Source: Camelus bactrianus (Eukaryota > Chordata > Mammalia > Artiodactyla > Camelidae). Taken from it: a DNA stretch of 64,000 bases. Location: assembly GCF_048773025.1 (NCBI RefSeq), contig NW_027413957.1, positions 3,968,001-4,032,000 of the forward strand, in the 5' to 3' direction. The notes under the pieces were generated by a model. That model made no database searches. It was not told where the DNA came from and saw nothing but the letters and a program-made list of their open reading frames with translations. The translations under genes were made by a program, and so were the position numbers. This document shows positions 35,652 through 49,603 of this stretch, piece after piece. The first letter of the stretch is position 1; the number at the start of each line of letters is the position of its first letter.

Positions 35652-38600
35652 AAAGAAACTTTGTGTTCCCAACAAGAAAGTTGAAGGACGGCTTTCTCAC
35701 ACAATTATCTCTCAGAACTGATCATGTGGAGAGACGTTCGTTCATCAAGCACAAATAGAACGGGTTGCAGGAGAAACTTTTACTCTGGTTTCTCAGTCTG
35801 TTTCCTAGTGCCGTTATGAAGTTCCTGCAGTTTTCACTGTAAAACAGATTTGGACTTAGTACATCCTCATATAAATGTATGGAGTGGAGTTTGCAAGTGA
35901 AAAGAAACTTTGTGTTCCCAACAAGCAAGGAGAAGGACGGCTTTCACACACATTTATCTCTCAGAACTGAGAATGTGGAGAGACGTTCATTCACCTAGCA
36001 GGAAGGGAACGGGTTGCAGGAGAAACTTTTTCTCTCGTTTCTCAGTCTGTTTCCTAGTGCCGGTTTGAAGTTCCAGCAGTTTTCACTGTAAAACCGAGTT
36101 GGAGCTAGTACCTCCCCAAAAATTTGTATGGAATGGAGTTTGCAACTGAAAAGAAACTGTGTGTTCCCAACAAGCAAAATGAAGGACGGCTTTCACACAC
36201 ACATATCTCTCAGAACTGAGCATATGGAGAGAAGTTCGTTCATTAAGCACCAAGGGAACGGTTTGCAGGAGAAACTTTTACTCTGGTTTCTCAGTCTGTT
36301 TCCTAGTGCCGGTTTGATGTTCCTGAATTATCACTGTAAACCCGAGTTGGAGCTAGTACCTCCCCATATATATGTATGGAGTGGAGTTTGCAACTTAAAA
36401 GAAACTGTGTGTTCCCAACAAGCAAAATGAAGGACGGCTTTCACACACACATATCTCTCAGAACTGAGCATGTGGAGAGACGTTCTTTCATCTAGCACCA
36501 AGGGAACGGGTTGCAGGAGAAACTTTTTTTCTAACTTCTCAGTCTGTTTCCTAGTGCCGGATTGAAGTTCCTGCCGTTTTCACTGTAAAACCGAATTGGG
36601 GCTAGTACCTCCCCATACATATGTAGGGAGTGGAGTTTCCAACTGAAAATAATCATTGGGATCCCAACAAGCAAGGTGAAGTACGGCTTTCACTCACACT
36701 TATCTCTCAGAACTGACCATGTGGAGAGACTTTCGTTCATCTAGAACCAAGGGAACGGGTTGCATGAGAAACTTTTACTTTGGTTTCTCAGTCTGGTTCG
36801 TAGTGCAGGTTTGAAGTTCCTGCAATTTACACTTTAAAACAAAGTTGGAGCTAGTACCTCCCCATATATATGTATGGAATGGTGTTTGCAAGTGAAAAGG
36901 AACTTTGTGTTCCAAACAAACTTGGTGAAGGGCGGCTTTCACACACAATTATCTCTCAGAACTGAGCATGTGGAAAGACGTTCGTTCATCTAGCAGCAAC
37001 GGAACGGGTTGCAGGAGAAACTTTTACTCTGGTTTCTCAGTCTGTTTCCTAGTGCCGGTTAGACGTTCCTGCAGTTTTCACTGTAAAACCGAATTTTAGC
37101 TAGTACCTCCCAATATATATGTATGGAGTGGAGTTTGAAAGTGAAAAGAAACTTTGTGTTCCCAACAAGAAAGTTGAAGGACGGCTTTCTCACACAATTA
37201 TCTCTCAGAACTGATCATGTGGAGAGACGTTCGTTCATCAAGCACAAATAGAACGGGTTGCAGGAGAAACTTTTACTCTGGTTTCTCAGTCTGTTTCCTA
37301 GTGCCGTTATGAAGTTCCTGCAGTTTTCACTGTAAAACAGATTTGGACTTAGTACATCCTCATATAAATGTATGGAGTGGAGTTTGCAAGTGAAAAGAAA
37401 CTTTGTGTTCCCAACAAGCAAGGAGAAGGACGGCTTTCACACACATTTATCTCTCAGAACTGAGAATGTGGAGAGACGTTCATTCACCTAGCAGGAAGGG
37501 AACGGGTTGCAGGAGAAACTTTTTCTCTCGTTTCTCAGTCTGTTTCCTAGTGCCGGTTTGAAGTTCCAGCAGTTTTCACTGTAAAACCGAGTTGGAGCTA
37601 GTACCTCCCCAAAAATTTGTATGGAATGGAGTTTGCAACTGAAAAGAAACTGTGTGTTCCCAACAAGCAAAATGAAGGACGGCTTTCACACACACATATC
37701 TCTCAGAACTGAGCATATGGAGAGAAGTTCGTTCATTAAGCACCAAGGGAACGGTTTGCAGGAGAAACTTTTACTCTGGTTTCTCAGTCTGTTTCCTAGT
37801 GCCGGTTTGATGTTCCTGAATTATCACTGTAAACCCGAGTTGGAGCTAGTACCTCCCCATATATATGTATGGAGTGGAGTTTGCAACTTAAAAGAAACTT
37901 TGTGTTCCCAACAAGCTAGGTGAAGGACGGATTTCACACACATTTATCTCTCAGAACTTAGCATGTGGAGAGACGTTTGTTCATCTAGAACCAGGGGAAC
38001 GGGTTGCAATAGGAACTTTTACACTGGTTTCTCAGTCTGTTTCCTAGTGCAGGTCTGAAGTTCCTGCAGATTTCACAGTAAAACCGAGTTGGAGCTTGTA
38101 CCTCCCCATATATATATATGGAGTGGAATTTGCAACTGAAAAGGAACTTTGTCTTCCCAACAAGCTAGGTGAAGGACGGCTTTCACACACACATATCTCT
38201 CAGAACTGAGCATGTGGAGAGACGTTCGTTCACCTAGCACAAATGGAACAGTTTGCAGGAAAAAGTTTTACTCTGGTTTCTCATTCTGATTCCTAGTTCC
38301 GGTTTGAAGTTCCTGCCGTTTTCACTGTAACACCGAGTTGGAGCTAGTACCTCCCCTTACATATTTATGGATTGGAGTTTCCAACTGAAAATACTCATTG
38401 TGTTCCCAAAATGCAAGTTGAAGGACGGCTTTCACACACACTTATCTCTCAGAACTGAGCATGTGGAGAGACTTTCGTTCAAATAGCACAAAGGGAACGG
38501 TTGCAGGAGAAACTTTTACTCTGGTTTCTCAGTCTGTTTCCTTGTGCCGGTTTGAAGTTCCTTCAGTTTTCACTGTAAAACAGAGTGGGAGCTTGTACCT

Positions 38601-38885
38601 CCCCATATATATGTATGGAGTAGAGTTTGCAAATGAAAAGGAACTTTGTGTTCCCAACAAGCTTGGTGAAGGACGACTTTTAAACACAATTATCTCTCAG
38701 AACTGAGCATGTGGAGAGACCTTCGTTCATCTAGCACCAAGGGAACGGTTGGCAGGAGAAACTTTTTCTCTGGATTCTCAGTCTGTTTCCTACTGCCGGT
38801 TTGACGTTCCTGTAGTTTTCAAGGTAAAACCGAATTTTAGCTAGTACCTCCCAATATATATGTATGAAGAGGAGTTTGCAAGTGA
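35652..38885 (+). repeat. 13-monomer higher-order repeat, copy 2
   Basis: This is the middle copy of the 3,234-bp unit. Corresponding variants sit at exactly 3,234 bp on either side and no indel was found. By eye it is indistinguishable from the third copy over the parts compared. Confidence 0.95.
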
Positions 38886-41800
38886 AAAGAAACTTTGTGT
38901 TCCCAACAAGAAAGTTGAAGGACGGCTTTCTCACACAATTATCTCTCAGAACTGATCATGTGGAGAGACGTTCGTTCATCAAGCACAAATAGAACGGGTT
39001 GCAGGAGAAACTTTTACTCTGGTTTCTCAGTCTGTTTCCTAGTGCCGTTATGAAGTTCCTGCAGTTTTCACTGTAAAACAGATTTGGACTTAGTACATCC
39101 TCATATAAATGTATGGAGTGGAGTTTGCAAGTGAAAAGAAACTTTGTGTTCCCAACAAGCAAGGAGAAGGACGGCTTTCACACACATTTATCTCTCAGAA
39201 CTGAGAATGTGGAGAGACGTTCATTCACCTAGCAGGAAGGGAACGGGTTGCAGGAGAAACTTTTTCTCTCGTTTCTCAGTCTGTTTCCTAGTGCCGGTTT
39301 GAAGTTCCAGCAGTTTTCACTGTAAAACCGAGTTGGAGCTAGTACCTCCCCAAAAATTTGTATGGAATGGAGTTTGCAACTGAAAAGAAACTGTGTGTTC
39401 CCAACAAGCAAAATGAAGGACGGCTTTCACACACACATATCTCTCAGAACTGAGCATATGGAGAGAAGTTCGTTCATTAAGCACCAAGGGAACGGTTTGC
39501 AGGAGAAACTTTTACTCTGGTTTCTCAGTCTGTTTCCTAGTGCCGGTTTGATGTTCCTGAATTATCACTGTAAACCCGAGTTGGAGCTAGTACCTCCCCA
39601 TATATATGTATGGAGTGGAGTTTGCAACTTAAAAGAAACTGTGTGTTCCCAACAAGCAAAATGAAGGACGGCTTTCACACACACATATCTCTCAGAACTG
39701 AGCATGTGGAGAGACGTTCTTTCATCTAGCACCAAGGGAACGGGTTGCAGGAGAAACTTTTTTTCTAACTTCTCAGTCTGTTTCCTAGTGCCGGATTGAA
39801 GTTCCTGCCGTTTTCACTGTAAAACCGAATTGGGGCTAGTACCTCCCCATACATATGTAGGGAGTGGAGTTTCCAACTGAAAATAATCATTGGGATCCCA
39901 ACAAGCAAGGTGAAGTACGGCTTTCACTCACACTTATCTCTCAGAACTGACCATGTGGAGAGACTTTCGTTCATCTAGAACCAAGGGAACGGGTTGCATG
40001 AGAAACTTTTACTTTGGTTTCTCAGTCTGGTTCGTAGTGCAGGTTTGAAGTTCCTGCAATTTACACTTTAAAACAAAGTTGGAGCTAGTACCTCCCCATA
40101 TATATGTATGGAATGGTGTTTGCAAGTGAAAAGGAACTTTGTGTTCCAAACAAACTTGGTGAAGGGCGGCTTTCACACACAATTATCTCTCAGAACTGAG
40201 CATGTGGAAAGACGTTCGTTCATCTAGCAGCAACGGAACGGGTTGCAGGAGAAACTTTTACTCTGGTTTCTCAGTCTGTTTCCTAGTGCCGGTTAGACGT
40301 TCCTGCAGTTTTCACTGTAAAACCGAATTTTAGCTAGTACCTCCCAATATATATGTATGGAGTGGAGTTTGAAAGTGAAAAGAAACTTTGTGTTCCCAAC
40401 AAGAAAGTTGAAGGACGGCTTTCTCACACAATTATCTCTCAGAACTGATCATGTGGAGAGACGTTCGTTCATCAAGCACAAATAGAACGGGTTGCAGGAG
40501 AAACTTTTACTCTGGTTTCTCAGTCTGTTTCCTAGTGCCGTTATGAAGTTCCTGCAGTTTTCACTGTAAAACAGATTTGGACTTAGTACATCCTCATATA
40601 AATGTATGGAGTGGAGTTTGCAAGTGAAAAGAAACTTTGTGTTCCCAACAAGCAAGGAGAAGGACGGCTTTCACACACATTTATCTCTCAGAACTGAGAA
40701 TGTGGAGAGACGTTCATTCACCTAGCAGGAAGGGAACGGGTTGCAGGAGAAACTTTTTCTCTCGTTTCTCAGTCTGTTTCCTAGTGCCGGTTTGAAGTTC
40801 CAGCAGTTTTCACTGTAAAACCGAGTTGGAGCTAGTACCTCCCCAAAAATTTGTATGGAATGGAGTTTGCAACTGAAAAGAAACTGTGTGTTCCCAACAA
40901 GCAAAATGAAGGACGGCTTTCACACACACATATCTCTCAGAACTGAGCATATGGAGAGAAGTTCGTTCATTAAGCACCAAGGGAACGGTTTGCAGGAGAA
41001 ACTTTTACTCTGGTTTCTCAGTCTGTTTCCTAGTGCCGGTTTGATGTTCCTGAATTATCACTGTAAACCCGAGTTGGAGCTAGTACCTCCCCATATATAT
41101 GTATGGAGTGGAGTTTGCAACTTAAAAGAAACTTTGTGTTCCCAACAAGCTAGGTGAAGGACGGATTTCACACACATTTATCTCTCAGAACTTAGCATGT
41201 GGAGAGACGTTTGTTCATCTAGAACCAGGGGAACGGGTTGCAATAGGAACTTTTACACTGGTTTCTCAGTCTGTTTCCTAGTGCAGGTCTGAAGTTCCTG
41301 CAGATTTCACAGTAAAACCGAGTTGGAGCTTGTACCTCCCCATATATATATATGGAGTGGAATTTGCAACTGAAAAGGAACTTTGTCTTCCCAACAAGCT
41401 AGGTGAAGGACGGCTTTCACACACACATATCTCTCAGAACTGAGCATGTGGAGAGACGTTCGTTCACCTAGCACAAATGGAACAGTTTGCAGGAAAAAGT
41501 TTTACTCTGGTTTCTCATTCTGATTCCTAGTTCCGGTTTGAAGTTCCTGCCGTTTTCACTGTAACACCGAGTTGGAGCTAGTACCTCCCCTTACATATTT
41601 ATGGATTGGAGTTTCCAACTGAAAATACTCATTGTGTTCCCAAAATGCAAGTTGAAGGACGGCTTTCACACACACTTATCTCTCAGAACTGAGCATGTGG
41701 AGAGACTTTCGTTCAAATAGCACAAAGGGAACGGTTGCAGGAGAAACTTTTACTCTGGTTTCTCAGTCTGTTTCCTTGTGCCGGTTTGAAGTTCCTTCAG

Positions 41801-42143
41801 TTTTCACTGTAAAACAGAGTGGGAGCTTGTACCTCCCCATATATATGTATGGAGTAGAGTTTGCAAATGAAAAGGAACTTTGTGTTCCCAACAAGCTTGG
41901 TGAAGGACGACTTTTAAACACAATTATCTCTCAGAACTGAGCATGTGGAGAGACCTTCGTTCATCTAGCACCAAGGGAACGGTTGGCAGGAGAAACTTTT
42001 TCTCTGGATTCTCAGTCTGTTTCCTACTGCCGGTTTGACGTTCCTGTAGTTTTCAAGGTAAAACCGAATTTTAGCTAGTACCTCCCAATATATATGTATG
42101 AAGAGGAGTTTGCAAGTGAAAAGAAACTTTGTGTTCCCAACAA
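38886..42143 (+). repeat. 13-monomer higher-order repeat, copy 3
   Basis: This is the right-most copy. Correspondence ends near 42,143, where this copy reads CAACAAGCAAGTTGAAGG and the earlier copies read CAACAAGAAAGTTGAAGG followed by CTTTCTCACAC. Its second half (from about 40,490) is also the left arm of the 7,460-bp repetition whose partner is 47,950-49,603. Confidence 0.94.
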
Positions 42144-42504
42144 GCAAGTTGAAGGACGGCTTTCACACACAAATATCTCTCAGAACTGATCATGTGAAGA
42201 GGCGTTCTTTCATCTAGCACAAATGGAACGGGTTGCAGGAGAAACTTTTACTCTGGTTTCTCAGTCTGTTTCCTAGTGCCGTTATGAAATTCCTGCAGTT
42301 TTCACTGTAAAAAAGATTTTGACCTAGTACATCCCCATATAAATGTATGGAGTGGAGTTTGCAAATGAAAAGAACCTTTGTGTTCCCAAAAAGCTTGGTG
42401 AAGTACGGCTTTCACACACACTTATCTCTCAGAACTGAGCATGTGGAGAGACGTTCGTTCATCTAGCACCAAGGGAACGGGTTGCAGGAGAAACTTTTAG
42501 TCTG
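42143..42504 (+). repeat. B-type monomers linking the 13-mer and 12-mer units
   Basis: About one and a half monomers carry GAAGAGGCGTTCTTTC and TTTTGACCTAGTACATCCCC. They recur at 49,603-49,964 (offset 7,460 bp) but not between the two tandem 12-mers, so they belong to the 30-monomer repetition only. Confidence 0.85.
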
Positions 42505-45488
42505 GTTTCTCAGTCTGTTTCCTAGTGTCGGTTTGAAGTTCCTGTATTTTTCACTGTAAAACCGAGTTGGAGCTAGTACCTCCCCAAAAATATGTATGGA
42601 ATGGAGTTTGCAACTGAAAAGAAACTGTGTGTTCCCAACAAGCAAAGTGAAGGACGGCTTTCACAAACACTTATCTCTCAAAACTGAGCATGTGGAGAGA
42701 CGTTCGTTCATCTAGCATAAAGGGAACTGGTTGCAGGAGAAACTTTTACTCTGCTTTCTCAGTCTGTTTCCTAGTGCCGGTTTGAAGTTCATGCAGTTTT
42801 CACTGTAAAACCGAGCTGGAGGTAGTACCTCCCCATATATATGTATGGAGTGGAGTTTGCAACTGAAAAGAAACTTTGTGTTCCCAACAAGCAAATTGAA
42901 GGACGCCTTTCACACACACATATCTCTCAGAACTGAGCATGTGGAGAGACGTTCGTTCATCTAGCACCAAGGGAACTAGTTGCAGGTGAAACTTTTATTC
43001 TAGTTTCTCAGTCTGTTTCCTAGTGCTGGATTGAAGTTCCTGCCGTTTTAAGTGTAAAACCGAATTGGGGCTAGTACCTCCCCATACATATGTATGGAGT
43101 GGAGTTTCCAACTGAAAATAATCATTGGGATCCCAACAAGCAAGTTGAAGTACGGCTTTCACTCACACTTATCTCTCAGAACTGAGCATGTGGAGAGAAT
43201 TTCGTTCAAATAGCACAAAGGAAACGGGTTGCAGGAGAAACTTTTACTCTGGTTTCTCAGTCTGTTTCCTAGTGCTGGTTTGCAGTCCCTGCAGTTTTCA
43301 CTGTAAAACAGAGTTGGAGCTAGTACCTCCCCGTATATATGTATGGAGTAGAGTTTGCAACTGAAAAGTAACTTTTTGTTCCCAACAAGCTTGGTGAAGG
43401 ACGACTTTCACACACACTTATACCTCAGAACTGAGCATGTGGAGAGACTTTCGTTCATCTGGCACCAATGAAACGGGTTGCAGGAGAAACTTTTTCTCTG
43501 GTTTCCCAGTATGTTTCCTAGTGCCGGTGTGAAGATCCTGCAATTTAAACTGTAAAACAATGTTGGAGCTATTACCTCCCCAAATATATGTATGGAATGG
43601 TGTTTGCAAGTGAAAAGAAACTTTGTGTTCCCAACAAACTTGTTGAAGGACGGCTTTCACACACACTTATCTCTCAGAACTGAGTCTGTGGAGAGACGTT
43701 CGTTCATCTAGCACCAATGGAACGGGTTGCAGGAGAAATTTTTACTCTGGATTCCCAGTCTGTATCCTAGTGCCGGTTTGAAGTTCCTGCAGTTTTCACT
43801 GTAAAACCGAATTTTAACAAGTACCACCCAATATATATGTATGGAGTGGAGATTGCAAGTGAAAAGTAACTTTGTTTTCCCAACAAGCAAGTTGAAGGAC
43901 GGCTTTCACACACAATTATCTCTCAGAACTGATCATGTGAAGAAACGTTCGTTCATCTAGCATAAATGGAACGGTTTGCAGGAGATACTTTTACTCTGGA
44001 TTCTCAGTCTGTTTCCTAGAGTCGGTTTGAATTCCTGCAATTTACACTGTAAAACAGAGTTGAAGCTAGTACCTCCCCATACATATGTAAGAAACGGTGT
44101 TTGCAAGTGAAAAAAACTTTGTGTTCCCAACAAACTTGGTGAAGGACCGCTTTCACACAAAATTATCTCTCAGAACTGAGCATGTGGAGAGACGTTCTTT
44201 CATCTAGCACCAAGGGAACGGGTTGCAGGGGAAACTATTACTCTGGATTCTCAGTCTGTTTCCTAGTGCCGGTTTGAAGTTCCTGCAATTTTCACTGTAA
44301 AACGAGTTGGAGCTAGTACCTCCCAATATATATGTATGGAGTTGAGTTTGCAAGTGAAAACAAACTTTGTGTTCCCAACAAGCAAGTTGAAGGCGGCTTT
44401 CACACACAATTATCTCTAAGAACTGATCATGTGGAGAGACGTTCTTTCATCTAGCACCAAGGGAACGGGTTGCAGGAGAAACTTTTATTCTAGTTTCTCA
44501 GTCTGTTTCCTAGTGCCGGATTGATGTTCCTGCCGTTTTCACTGTAAAAACGAATTGGGGCTAGTACCTCCCCATACATATGTATGGAGTGGAGTTTCCA
44601 ACTGAAAATAGTCATTGGGATCACAACAAGCAAGGTGAAGTACGGCTTTCACTCACACTTATCTCTCAGAACTGAGCATGTGGAGAGAATTTCGTTCAAA
44701 TAGCACAAAGGGAACGGGTTGAAGGAGAAATTTTTACTCTGGATTCTCAGTCTGTATCCTAGTGCCGGTTTGAAGTTCCTGCAGTTTTCACTGTAAAACC
44801 GAATTTTAGCAAGTACCTCCCAATATATATGTATGGAGTGGAGATTGCAAGTGAAAAGTAACTTTGTTTTCCCAACAAGCAAGTTGAAGAACGGCTTTCA
44901 CACACAATTATCTCTCAGAAATTTTCATGTGAAGAAACGTTCGTTCATCTAGCATAAATGGAACGGTTTGCAGGAGAAACTTTTACTCTGGTTTCTCAGT
45001 CTGTTTCCTAGTGCCGTTATGAAGTTCCTGCAGTTTTCACTGTAAAACAGATTTGGACTTAGTACATCCTCATATAAATGTATGGAGTGGAGTTTGCAAG
45101 TGAAAAGAAACTTTGTGTTCCCAACAAGCAAGGAGAAGGACGGCTTTCACACACATTTATCTCTCAGAACTGAGAATGTGGAGAGACGTTCATTCACCTA
45201 GCAGGAAGGGAACGGATTGCAGGAGAAACTTTTTCTCTCGTTTCTCAGTCTGTTTCCTAGTGCCGGTTTGAAGTTCCAGCAGTTTTCACTGTAAAACCGA
45301 GTTGGAGCTAGTACCTCCCCAAAAATTTGTATGGAATGGAGTTTGCAACTGAAAAGAAACTGTGTGTTCCCAACAAGCAAAATGAAGGACGGCTTTCACA
45401 CACACATATCTCTCAGAACTGAGCATATGGAGAGAAGTTCGTTCATTAAGCACCAAGGGAACGGTTTGCAGGAGAAACTTTTACTCTG
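42505..45488 (+). repeat. 12-monomer higher-order repeat of region B, copy 1 (2,984 bp)
   Basis: This unit matches 45,489-48,472 at an offset of 2,984 bp (12 monomers of 248.7 bp). Diagnostic monomers include AGTGTCGGTTTG with TGTATTTTTCAC, GAGCTGGAGGTAGTACC, GCCGTTTTAAGTG, GGTTTGCAGTCCCTGC, GAAGATCCTGCAATTTAAAC, TTTAACAAGTACC and ACATATGTAAGAAACGG, and it ends with 13-mer-type units (CATCCTCATATAAATG, CCCCAAAAATTTG). Small differences between copies include TCTGCTTTCTC near 42,752 against TCTGGTTTCTC, AAAGGAAACGGG near 43,217 against AAAGGGAACGGG, and TGAGTCTGTGG near 43,681 against TGAGCCTGTGG. Confidence 0.92.
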
Positions 45489-48400
45489 GTTTCTCAGTCT
45501 GTTTCCTAGTGTCGGTTTGAAGTTCCTGTATTTTTCACTGTAAAACCGAGTTGGAGCTAGTACCTCCCCAAAAATATGTATGGAATGGAGTTTGCAACTG
45601 AAAAGAAACTGTGTGTTCCCAACAAGCAAAGTGAAGGACGGCTTTCACAAACACTTATCTCTCAAAACTGAGCATGTGGAGAGACGTTCGTTCATCTAGC
45701 ATAAAGGGAACTGGTTGCAGGAGAAACTTTTACTCTGGTTTCTCAGTCTGTTTCCTAGTGCCGGTTTGAAGTTCATGCAGTTTTCACTGTAAAACCGAGC
45801 TGGAGGTAGTACCTCCCCATATATATGTATGGAGTGGAGTTTGCAACTGAAAAGAAACTTTGTGTTCCCAACAAGCAAATTGAAGGACGCCTTTCACACA
45901 CACATATCTCTCAGAACTGAGCATGTGGAGAGACGTTCGTTCATCTAGCACCAAGGGAACTAGTTGCAGGTGAAACTTTTATTCTAGTTTCTCAGTCTGT
46001 TTCCTAGTGCCGGATTGAAGTTCCTGCCGTTTTAAGTGTAAAACCGAATTGGGGCTAGTACCTCCCCATACATATGTATGGAGTGGAGTTTCCAACTGAA
46101 AATAATCATTGGGATCCCAACAAGCAAGTTGAAGTACGGCTTTCACTCACACTTATCTCTCAGAACTGAGCATGTGGAGAGAATTTCGTTCAAATAGCAC
46201 AAAGGGAACGGGTTGCAGGAGAAACTTTTACTCTGGTTTCTCAGTCTGTTTCCTAGTGCTGGTTTGCAGTCCCTGCAGTTTTCACTGTAAAACAGAGTTG
46301 GAGCTAGTACCTCCCCGTATATATGTATGGAGTAGAGTTTGCAACTGAAAAGTAACTTTTTGTTCCCAACAAGCTTGGTGAAGGACGACTTTCACACACA
46401 CTTATACCTCAGAACTGAGCATGTGGAGAGACTTTCGTTCATCTGGCACCAATGAAACGGGTTGCAGGAGAAACTTTTTCTCTGGTTTCCCAGTATGTTT
46501 CCTAGTGCCGGTGTGAAGATCCTGCAATTTAAACTGTAAAACAATGTTGGAGCTATTACCTCCCCAAATATATGTATGGAATGGTGTTTGCAAGTGAAAA
46601 GAAACTTTGTGTTCCCAACAAACTTGTTGAAGGACGGCTTTCACACACACTTATCTCTCAGAACTGAGCCTGTGGAGAGACGTTCATTCATCTAGCACCA
46701 ATGGAACGGGTTGCAGGAGAAATTTTTACTCTGGTTTCCCAGTCTGTATCCTAGTGCCGGTTTGAAGTTCCTGCAGTTTTCACTGTAAAACCGAATTTTA
46801 ACAAGTACCTCCCAATATATATGTATGGAGTGGAGATTGCAAGTGAAAAGTAACTTTGTTTTCCGAACAAGCAAGTTGAAGGACGTCTTTCACACACAAT
46901 TATCTCTCAGAACTGATCATGTGAAGAAACGTTCGTTCATCTAGCATAAATGGAACGGTTTGCAGGAGATACTTTTACTCTGGATTCTCAGTCTGTTTCC
47001 TAGAGTCGGTTTGAATTCCTGCAATTTACACTGTAAAACAGAGTTGAAGCTAGTACCTCCCCATACATATGTAAGAAACGGTGTTTGCAAGTGAAAAAAA
47101 CTTTGTGTTCCCAACAAACTTGGTGAAGGACCGCTTTCACACAAAATTATCTCTCAGAACTGAGCATGTGGAGAGACGTTCTTTCATCTAGCACCAAGGG
47201 AACGGGTTGCAGGGGAAACTATTACTCTGGATTCTCAGTCTGTTTCCTAGTGCCGGTTTGAAGTTCCTGCAATTTTCACTGTAAAACGAGTTGGAGCTAG
47301 TACCTCCCAATATATATGTATGGAGTTGAGTTTGCAAGTGAAAACAAACTTTGTGTTCCCAACAAGCAAGTTGAAGGCGGCTTTCACACACAATTATCTC
47401 TAAGAACTGATCATGTGGAGAGACGTTCTTTCATCTAGCACCAAGGGAACGGGTTGCAGGAGAAACTTTTATTCTAGTTTCTCAGTCTGTTTCCTAGTGC
47501 CGGATTGATGTTCCTGCCGTTTTCACTGTAAAAACGAATTGGGGCTAGTACCTCCCCATACATATGTATGGAGTGGAGTTTCCAACTGAAAATAGTCATT
47601 GGGATCACAACAAGCAAGGTGAAGTACGGCTTTCACTCACACTTATCTCTCAGAACTGAGCATGTGGAGAGAATTTCGTTCAAATAGCACAAAGGGAACG
47701 GGTTGAAGGAGAAATTTTTACTCTGGATTCTCAGTCTGTATCCTAGTGCCGGTTTGAAGTTCCTGCAGTTTTCACTGTAAAACCGAATTTTAGCAAGTAC
47801 CTCCCAATATATATGTATGGAGTGGAGATTGCAAGTGAAAAGTAACTTTGTTTTCCCAACAAGCAAGTTGAAGAACGGCTTTCACACACAATTATCTCTC
47901 AGAAATGTTCATGTGAAGAAACGTTCGTTCATCTAGCATAAATGGAACGGTTTGCAGGAGAAACTTTTACTCTGGTTTCTCAGTCTGTTTCCTAGTGCCG
48001 TTATGAAGTTCCTGCAGTTTTCACTGTAAAACAGATTTGGACTTAGTACATCCTCATATAAATGTATGGAGTGGAGTTTGCAAGTGAAAAGAAACTTTGT
48101 GTTCCCAACAAGCAAGGAGAAGGACGGCTTTCACACACATTTATCTCTCAGAACTGAGAATGTGGAGAGACGTTCATTCACCTAGCAGGAAGGGAACGGG
48201 TTGCAGGAGAAACTTTTTCTCTCGTTTCTCAGACTGTTTCCTAGTGCCGGTTTGAAGTTCCAGCAGTTTTCACTGTAAAACAGAGTTGGAGCTAGTACCT
48301 CCCCAAAAATTTGTATGGAATGGAGTTTGCAACTGAAAAGAAACTGTGTGTTCCCAACAAGCAAAATGAAGGACGGCTTTCACACACACATATCTCTCAG

Positions 48401-48494
48401 AACTGAGCATATGGAGAGAAGTTCGTTCATTAAGCACCAAGGGAACGGTTTGCAGGAGAAACTTTTACTCTGGTTTCTCAGTCTGTTTCCTAGT
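45489..48494 (+). repeat. 12-monomer higher-order repeat of region B, copy 2
   Basis: This is the second tandem copy. Correspondence with the first ends near 48,495, where the unit continues as GTGCCGGTTTGATGTTCC (13-mer type) and not GTGTCGGTTTGAAG. From about 47,950 it is already identical in type to the third 13-mer copy at an offset of 7,460 bp, so the exchange that made the 30-mer repetition lies in the overlap. Confidence 0.92.
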
Positions 48495-49603
48495 GCCGGT
48501 TTGATGTTCCTGAATTATCACTGTAAACCCGAGTTGGAGCTAGTACCTCCCCATATATATGTATGGAGTGGAGTTTGCAACTTAAAAGAAACTTTGTGTT
48601 CCCAACAAGCTAGGTGAAGGGCGGATTTCACACACATTTATCTCTCAGAACTTAGCATGTGGAGAGACGTTTGTTCATCTAGAACCAGGGGAATGGGTTG
48701 CAATAGGAACTTTTACACTGGTTTCTCAGTCTGTTTCCTAGTGCAGGTCTGAAGTTCCTGCAGATTTCACAGTAAAACCGAGTTGGAGCTTGTACCTCCC
48801 CATATATATATATGGAGTGGAATTTGCAACTGAAAAGGAACTTTGTCTTCCCAACAAGCTAGGTGAAGGACGGCTTTCACACACACATATCTCTCAGAAC
48901 TGAGCATGTGGAGAGACGTTCGTTCACCTAGCACAAATGGAACAGTTTGCAGGAAAAAGTTTTACTCTGGTTTCTCATTCTGATTCCTAGTTCCGGTTTG
49001 AAGTTCCTGCCGTTTTCACTGTAAAACCGAGTTGGAGCTAGTACCTCCCCTTACATATTTATGGATTGGAGTTTCCAACTGAAAATACTCATTGTGTTCC
49101 CAAAATGCAAGTTGAAGGACGGCTTTCACAAACACTTATCTCTCAGAACTGAGCATGTGGAGAGACTTTCGTTCAAATAGCACAAAGGGAACGGTTGCAG
49201 GAGAAACTTTTACTCTGGTTTCTCAGTCTGTTTCCTTGTGCCGGTTTGAAGTTCCTTCAGTTTTCACTGTAAAACAGAGTAGGAGCTTGTACCTCCCCAT
49301 ATATATGTATGGAGTAGAGTTTGCAAATGAAAAGGAACTTTGTGTTCCCAACAAGCTTGGTGAAGGACGACTTTTAAACACAATTATCTCTCAGAACTGA
49401 GCATGTGGAGAGACCTTCGTTCATCTAGCACCAAGGGAACGGTTGGCAGGAGAAACTTTTTCTCTGGATTCTCAGTCTGTTTCCTACTGCCGGTTTGACG
49501 TTCCTGCAGTTTTCAAGGTAAAACCGAATTTTAGCTAGTACCTCCCAATATATATGTATGAAGAGGAGTTTGCAAGTGAAAAGAAACTTTGTGTTCCCAA
49601 CAA
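48495..49603 (+). repeat. Displaced copy of the right part of the 13-mer
   Basis: This segment matches 41,035-42,143 at an offset of 7,460 bp. It carries about ten scattered differences over the longer 4.5-kb match, for example GGGCGG near 48,620 against GGACGG, GGGAATGGG near 48,690 against GGGAACGGG, GTAAAACCG near 49,021 against GTAACACCG, and CCTGCAGTTTTC near 49,503 against CCTGTAGTTTTC. That is clearly more divergence than among the three tandem 13-mers. Confidence 0.9.

Noticed and set aside
32418-42143. Assembly error as the cause of the three identical 3,234-bp copies
   Set aside because: Not fully excluded. One copy-specific base (33,361) and different flanks on the first and third copies argue for real copies, and near-identity is normal for young HORs. 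Spanning long reads would settle it.
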